From: Arthrobacter woluwensis
GTDB lineage: Bacteria; Actinomycetota; Actinomycetes; Actinomycetales; Micrococcaceae
Reading direction: 5' to 3'
Length of the DNA stretch: 64,000 nt
Assembly: GCF_900105345.1 (NCBI RefSeq)
Contig: NZ_FNSN01000003.1
Location: 1,922,001-1,986,000, forward strand
Every line of letters starts with the position of its first letter. Position 1 is the stretch's first letter. Shown here in pieces: positions 61,730-64,000 of the stretch. The notes under the pieces are model-generated. The model was not told the origin of the DNA, searched no databases, and was given only the letters and a program-made list of their open reading frames with translations. A program made the translations under genes and the position numbers.

Positions 61730-63748
61730 TCAGTGGCAGGTGCAGACCTGCGCGCCGCCGCAGCATCCCGCAGCGGCGCTCTTGGCGCCGTCCGCGAGAT
61801 CGAGGGCGGGGTTCCGGTCCAGGAAACCGTGCGGCTTGAGACTGAAGCCCGAGTAGTCCACGGGCATGATCGGCCAGTCCTCGGTGCGCGGCACGTGGGT
61901 CGGACCGAAGACGTGCCAGAGGACCAGGCGTTCGTCCTCCAGGGGCCGATCGGCCGCCGTCCAGGCCGGGAGGCCCGCGCCGCCGGGGTTCGCGTTCGGG
62001 AAGTCACCCGCCGGGAACCGCTCGTCGCTGCGGAGCGGTGTCGCCCACAGGTGCTCGGTGGCGAAGGTCGCACGCTGGAACACGGTCGCCTCCGGCTGGG
62101 CCATGAGGACCGGACCCGTGTGCGGGTGGAGCCGGTACGCGGTGGGACGCCCCACGGCGTTCGTGGCGGAGCCGCTCCGGACCTCCCAGACACGTCCGAC
62201 CGAGGAATCCGCTTTCCTGCGGGCGGCCGACTCCGTGGGCAGAAGCCGTTCCTCCCAGGTGAAGGCGTTGCCGTAGGGGTTGGACGGACCGGTGGGGACG
62301 CCCCGCACCTCGACCTCGTAGAGCGAGTTCTCCGGGGTGTCCACCGCGGTCTCCAGACGGGCGCAGAACAGGTGCTGATGCACCGGGGCGAAGACGCCCG
62401 GGGCCACTTCGGGGGCGTGCGGGTTCGCGGCGCCGGGATGGCCCGCCCCCGCGAACACGATCCCGGTGGCCTTCGCCTCCAGCTGGATCGTGCCGTCCAG
62501 GTACAGGTACCAGAAGAAGCCGTAGTCGTAGTTGCCGATGGTGGAGAAGTAGGAGATGACCAGGCGGCGGGAGCGGCGGACCTCCGTGTTGCCCTCGGTG
62601 TCCGTGTGCTTCCAGAGGATCCCGTAGTCCTCCTCGTGCATGCAGACGGCGTGCGGGATCTTCACGGGGTGCCCGTGATCGTCCGCCACGAACTGATCGA
62701 AGTAGTGGATCACGCCGAGACAGTCGCAGCCGAGGGTTAGGGCATTGGCGTTCTTCCCCAGGAGGTACTCGCCGGCGTCGAAGTAGCTGATCCAGTAACG
62801 CCCGATCGCCGTGTCGCCGTACGGCACCACCATCTCGGGGACACTGGCCCGGCGCAGAACACTGCGCTCCCGCTGACCGTCCCGGAAGTTCAGGGCGTTG
62901 AGCACCAGACCCTCCCGGGCGTTGAACCCCACCCGGAAGGACCAGTTCTCCCACGTGACCTTCGACCCGTCCACCTGGAAGCTCGGACCCTCAGGCTGAG
63001 TGATCTCGATGGGCTTGAGGCTCTCACGGGCCGGACCCCAGGCGGAGAGCGAGTAGTCGCCCGAGGCCTCAGGGACGGGCACATCCCCTTCGTCGTCCAC
63101 ACGGATGACGCGCTCGCGGGTGAGATCGATGTGGACCACCAGCCCCTCGACGGGATGGGCCCAGGGGCTGTCGCCCTCGTGGTCGCGGAGGAAGGTGAGG
63201 GACCGGATGACCCGCGTGCCGCTCTCATCCTCGCGGCCGAAGTGGCCCGGGGCCAGGGGCGCGCAGAACGCGAGCTCACGGCGGTCTCCGAGTCCGCGGC
63301 GTTCCATGGCGGCCTGCCAGGACGGGTCGTCCTTGACGATCCGTTCCACGCGGTCGTACTCCTCGAAGAGGTACTGCGGCTGGCCTTCGGTGTCCGTGTC
63401 GATCGTGCGGACCGACTCCACGGTCCCGGTGTCGTCCGAGCCCGGCTCGCCGAGCAGGACGACGGCCCGCGTGGCCTCACCCGTGGCGACGTCCAGGAGC
63501 ACGATCTCGACGCGGCGTTCCAGGGGCGCGCCCTCCTGCCAGCGGTCCAGCCAGGCGGCCTCGGGCGCCAGCGGCAGTAGCTGGGGCACGCGGACCGTGG
63601 CTCCCATCAGTCCGGCGCCCTCCAGAACGGCCCGGGTCCGCGCGATCTCCTCCGCCGTGAGCGGGTCCAGGGGATGCGCCACCTCGCGTGGCTCTGTGGT
63701 CCGTTCCCCGTGGGTGTGAAGAGTCGTGTCCGTGTGCCCGTGCGCCAT
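61730..63748 (-). CDS. tynA: Copper amine oxidase (tyramine/phenethylamine type)
   Basis: A 672-residue topaquinone enzyme that oxidises primary amines to aldehyde, ammonia and hydrogen peroxide. The topaquinone precursor is Tyr407 in 'STIGNYDYGFFW', the catalytic base is Asp324 in 'SYFDAGEYLLG', and copper ligands are His457 and His459 in 'PVHQHLFCARLE' and His618 in 'FGPTHVPRTEDWP'. No signal peptide is seen, as in Arthrobacter amine oxidases. The N-terminus has four histidines in the first 13 residues and the C-terminus ends with Cys662, Cys663, Cys669, Cys671 and His672. I chose the ATG at 63748 after GGAAGGA, over an adjacent TTG. Confidence 0.95.
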   Translation of the reverse strand: MAHGHTDTTLHTHGERTTEPREVAHPLDPLTAEEIARTRAVLEGAGLMGATVRVPQLLPLAPEAAWLDRWQEGAPLERRVEIVLLDVATGEATRAVVLLGEPGSDDTGTVESVRTIDTDTEGQPQYLFEEYDRVERIVKDDPSWQAAMERRGLGDRRELAFCAPLAPGHFGREDESGTRVIRSLTFLRDHEGDSPWAHPVEGLVVHIDLTRERVIRVDDEGDVPVPEASGDYSLSAWGPARESLKPIEITQPEGPSFQVDGSKVTWENWSFRVGFNAREGLVLNALNFRDGQRERSVLRRASVPEMVVPYGDTAIGRYWISYFDAGEYLLGKNANALTLGCDCLGVIHYFDQFVADDHGHPVKIPHAVCMHEEDYGILWKHTDTEGNTEVRRSRRLVISYFSTIGNYDYGFFWYLYLDGTIQLEAKATGIVFAGAGHPGAANPHAPEVAPGVFAPVHQHLFCARLETAVDTPENSLYEVEVRGVPTGPSNPYGNAFTWEERLLPTESAARRKADSSVGRVWEVRSGSATNAVGRPTAYRLHPHTGPVLMAQPEATVFQRATFATEHLWATPLRSDERFPAGDFPNANPGGAGLPAWTAADRPLEDERLVLWHVFGPTHVPRTEDWPIMPVDYSGFSLKPHGFLDRNPALDLADGAKSAAAGCCGGAQVCTCH

Positions 63749-63861
63749 CAATTGGTCCTTCCGCGATGCCGGGCGCCGGTCCGGCCGGCGCCCACTGTCC
63801 CTCCCACGCTAGGCGTTCCGGTCCGGCGGGGGAGAGAAGGCTTCAGGCATGGTCAAGGGCT

Positions 63862-63892
63862 GTGCTCTCCCGGCCAACACGGTGCTCTCCCG
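63862..63892. promoter_or_regulatory. Direct repeat GTGCTCTCCCG upstream of amine oxidase
   Basis: GTGCTCTCCCG occurs at 63862-63872 and 63882-63892, a 20-base period close to two helical turns. It lies between the amine oxidase gene and the adjacent AraC-type gene, which makes it a probable AraC-type activator site. Confidence 0.6.
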
Positions 63893-63948
63893 CGCTGTGG
63901 TGCCCGACCTGTGGCGCACGACGGCGGCGCACCCGCCGTCGTCCGGCG

Positions 63949-64000
63949 TCAGGCGGCGAAGCGCATCCGGAAGTCGCGGGGGCTCTCGCCGAACGTCGAC
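63949..64000 (-). CDS. AraC-family regulator, C-terminal end only
   Basis: The minus strand from the right edge to the stop at 63949-63951 reads STFGESPRDFRMRFAA. This is the canonical C-terminus of AraC/XylS regulators, the recognition part 'F...G.SP..FR..'. Only 16 residues are inside the window. It lies upstream of and in the same direction as the amine oxidase gene, so it probably activates amine catabolism, as AraC-type FeaR does for tynA in enterobacteria. Confidence 0.7.
   Translation of the reverse strand, partial: STFGESPRDFRMRFAA

Overview
This is a high-GC chromosomal segment from an actinobacterium, most likely an Arthrobacter-like member of the Micrococcaceae. The pointers are strong G/C third positions, many GTG starts, DtxR-type iron boxes, a Corynebacterium-like htaA-hmuTUV/hmuO haem locus and an LAxTG sortase signal typical of high-GC actinobacteria. 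The genus is inferred, not shown. I saw no rRNA, tRNA, intact insertion sequence, prophage or CRISPR array. The window is a chain of metabolic cassettes, each with its own regulator, and most cassette borders carry long perfect inverted repeats that probably act as terminators.

1-15.9 kb, iron and haem. A partial DUF4304 gene is followed by a minus-strand siderophore operon: binding lipoprotein, siderophore-interacting reductase fused to a methyltransferase-like domain, two permeases and an ATPase, mostly translationally coupled. A divergent AraC regulator shares an iron box with it. Then come hmuV, hmuU, hmuT and an LAxTG-anchored double-HtaA surface protein, with a divergent haem oxygenase and a second iron box. 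Two uncharacterised genes close the block.

16-30.6 kb, carbohydrates. A sugar ABC transporter with an oxidoreductase, a ROK regulator and a secreted beta-helix protein share matching promoter-operator modules. After a phosphodiesterase-like gene and a HAD phosphatase comes a complete bglF-bglA-bglG operon whose leader holds a recognisable RAT antiterminator overlapping a terminator.

30.7-40.3 kb, nitrogen. An NCS1 permease precedes a urease operon (ureA, a fused ureB-ureC, ureE, ureF, ureG, ureD) and a nickel permease. A YitT membrane protein and a divergent AsnC/Lrp regulator follow.

40.3-47.9 kb is the most interesting block. RidA, an IclR regulator and a KDG kinase diverge from a D-serine-dehydratase-like PLP enzyme, a D-aminoacylase-family deacetylase, a KDPG aldolase and a GntP permease. 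Together they form a complete predicted route for an N-acylated 2-amino-2-deoxy-D-gluconate: import, deacylation, deamination to KDG, phosphorylation to KDPG, and cleavage to pyruvate and glyceraldehyde 3-phosphate. This matches oxidised N-acetylglucosamine from LPMO-cleaved chitin.

48-55.7 kb, a second sugar module: a ThuA-like protein, three Gfo/Idh/MocA oxidoreductases, two xylose-isomerase-like TIM barrels and a ROK regulator, without its own transporter. 55.7-64 kb, amine catabolism: an APC permease, two SDRs, MoaF, an aldehyde dehydrogenase, a copper amine oxidase and the end of an AraC regulator.
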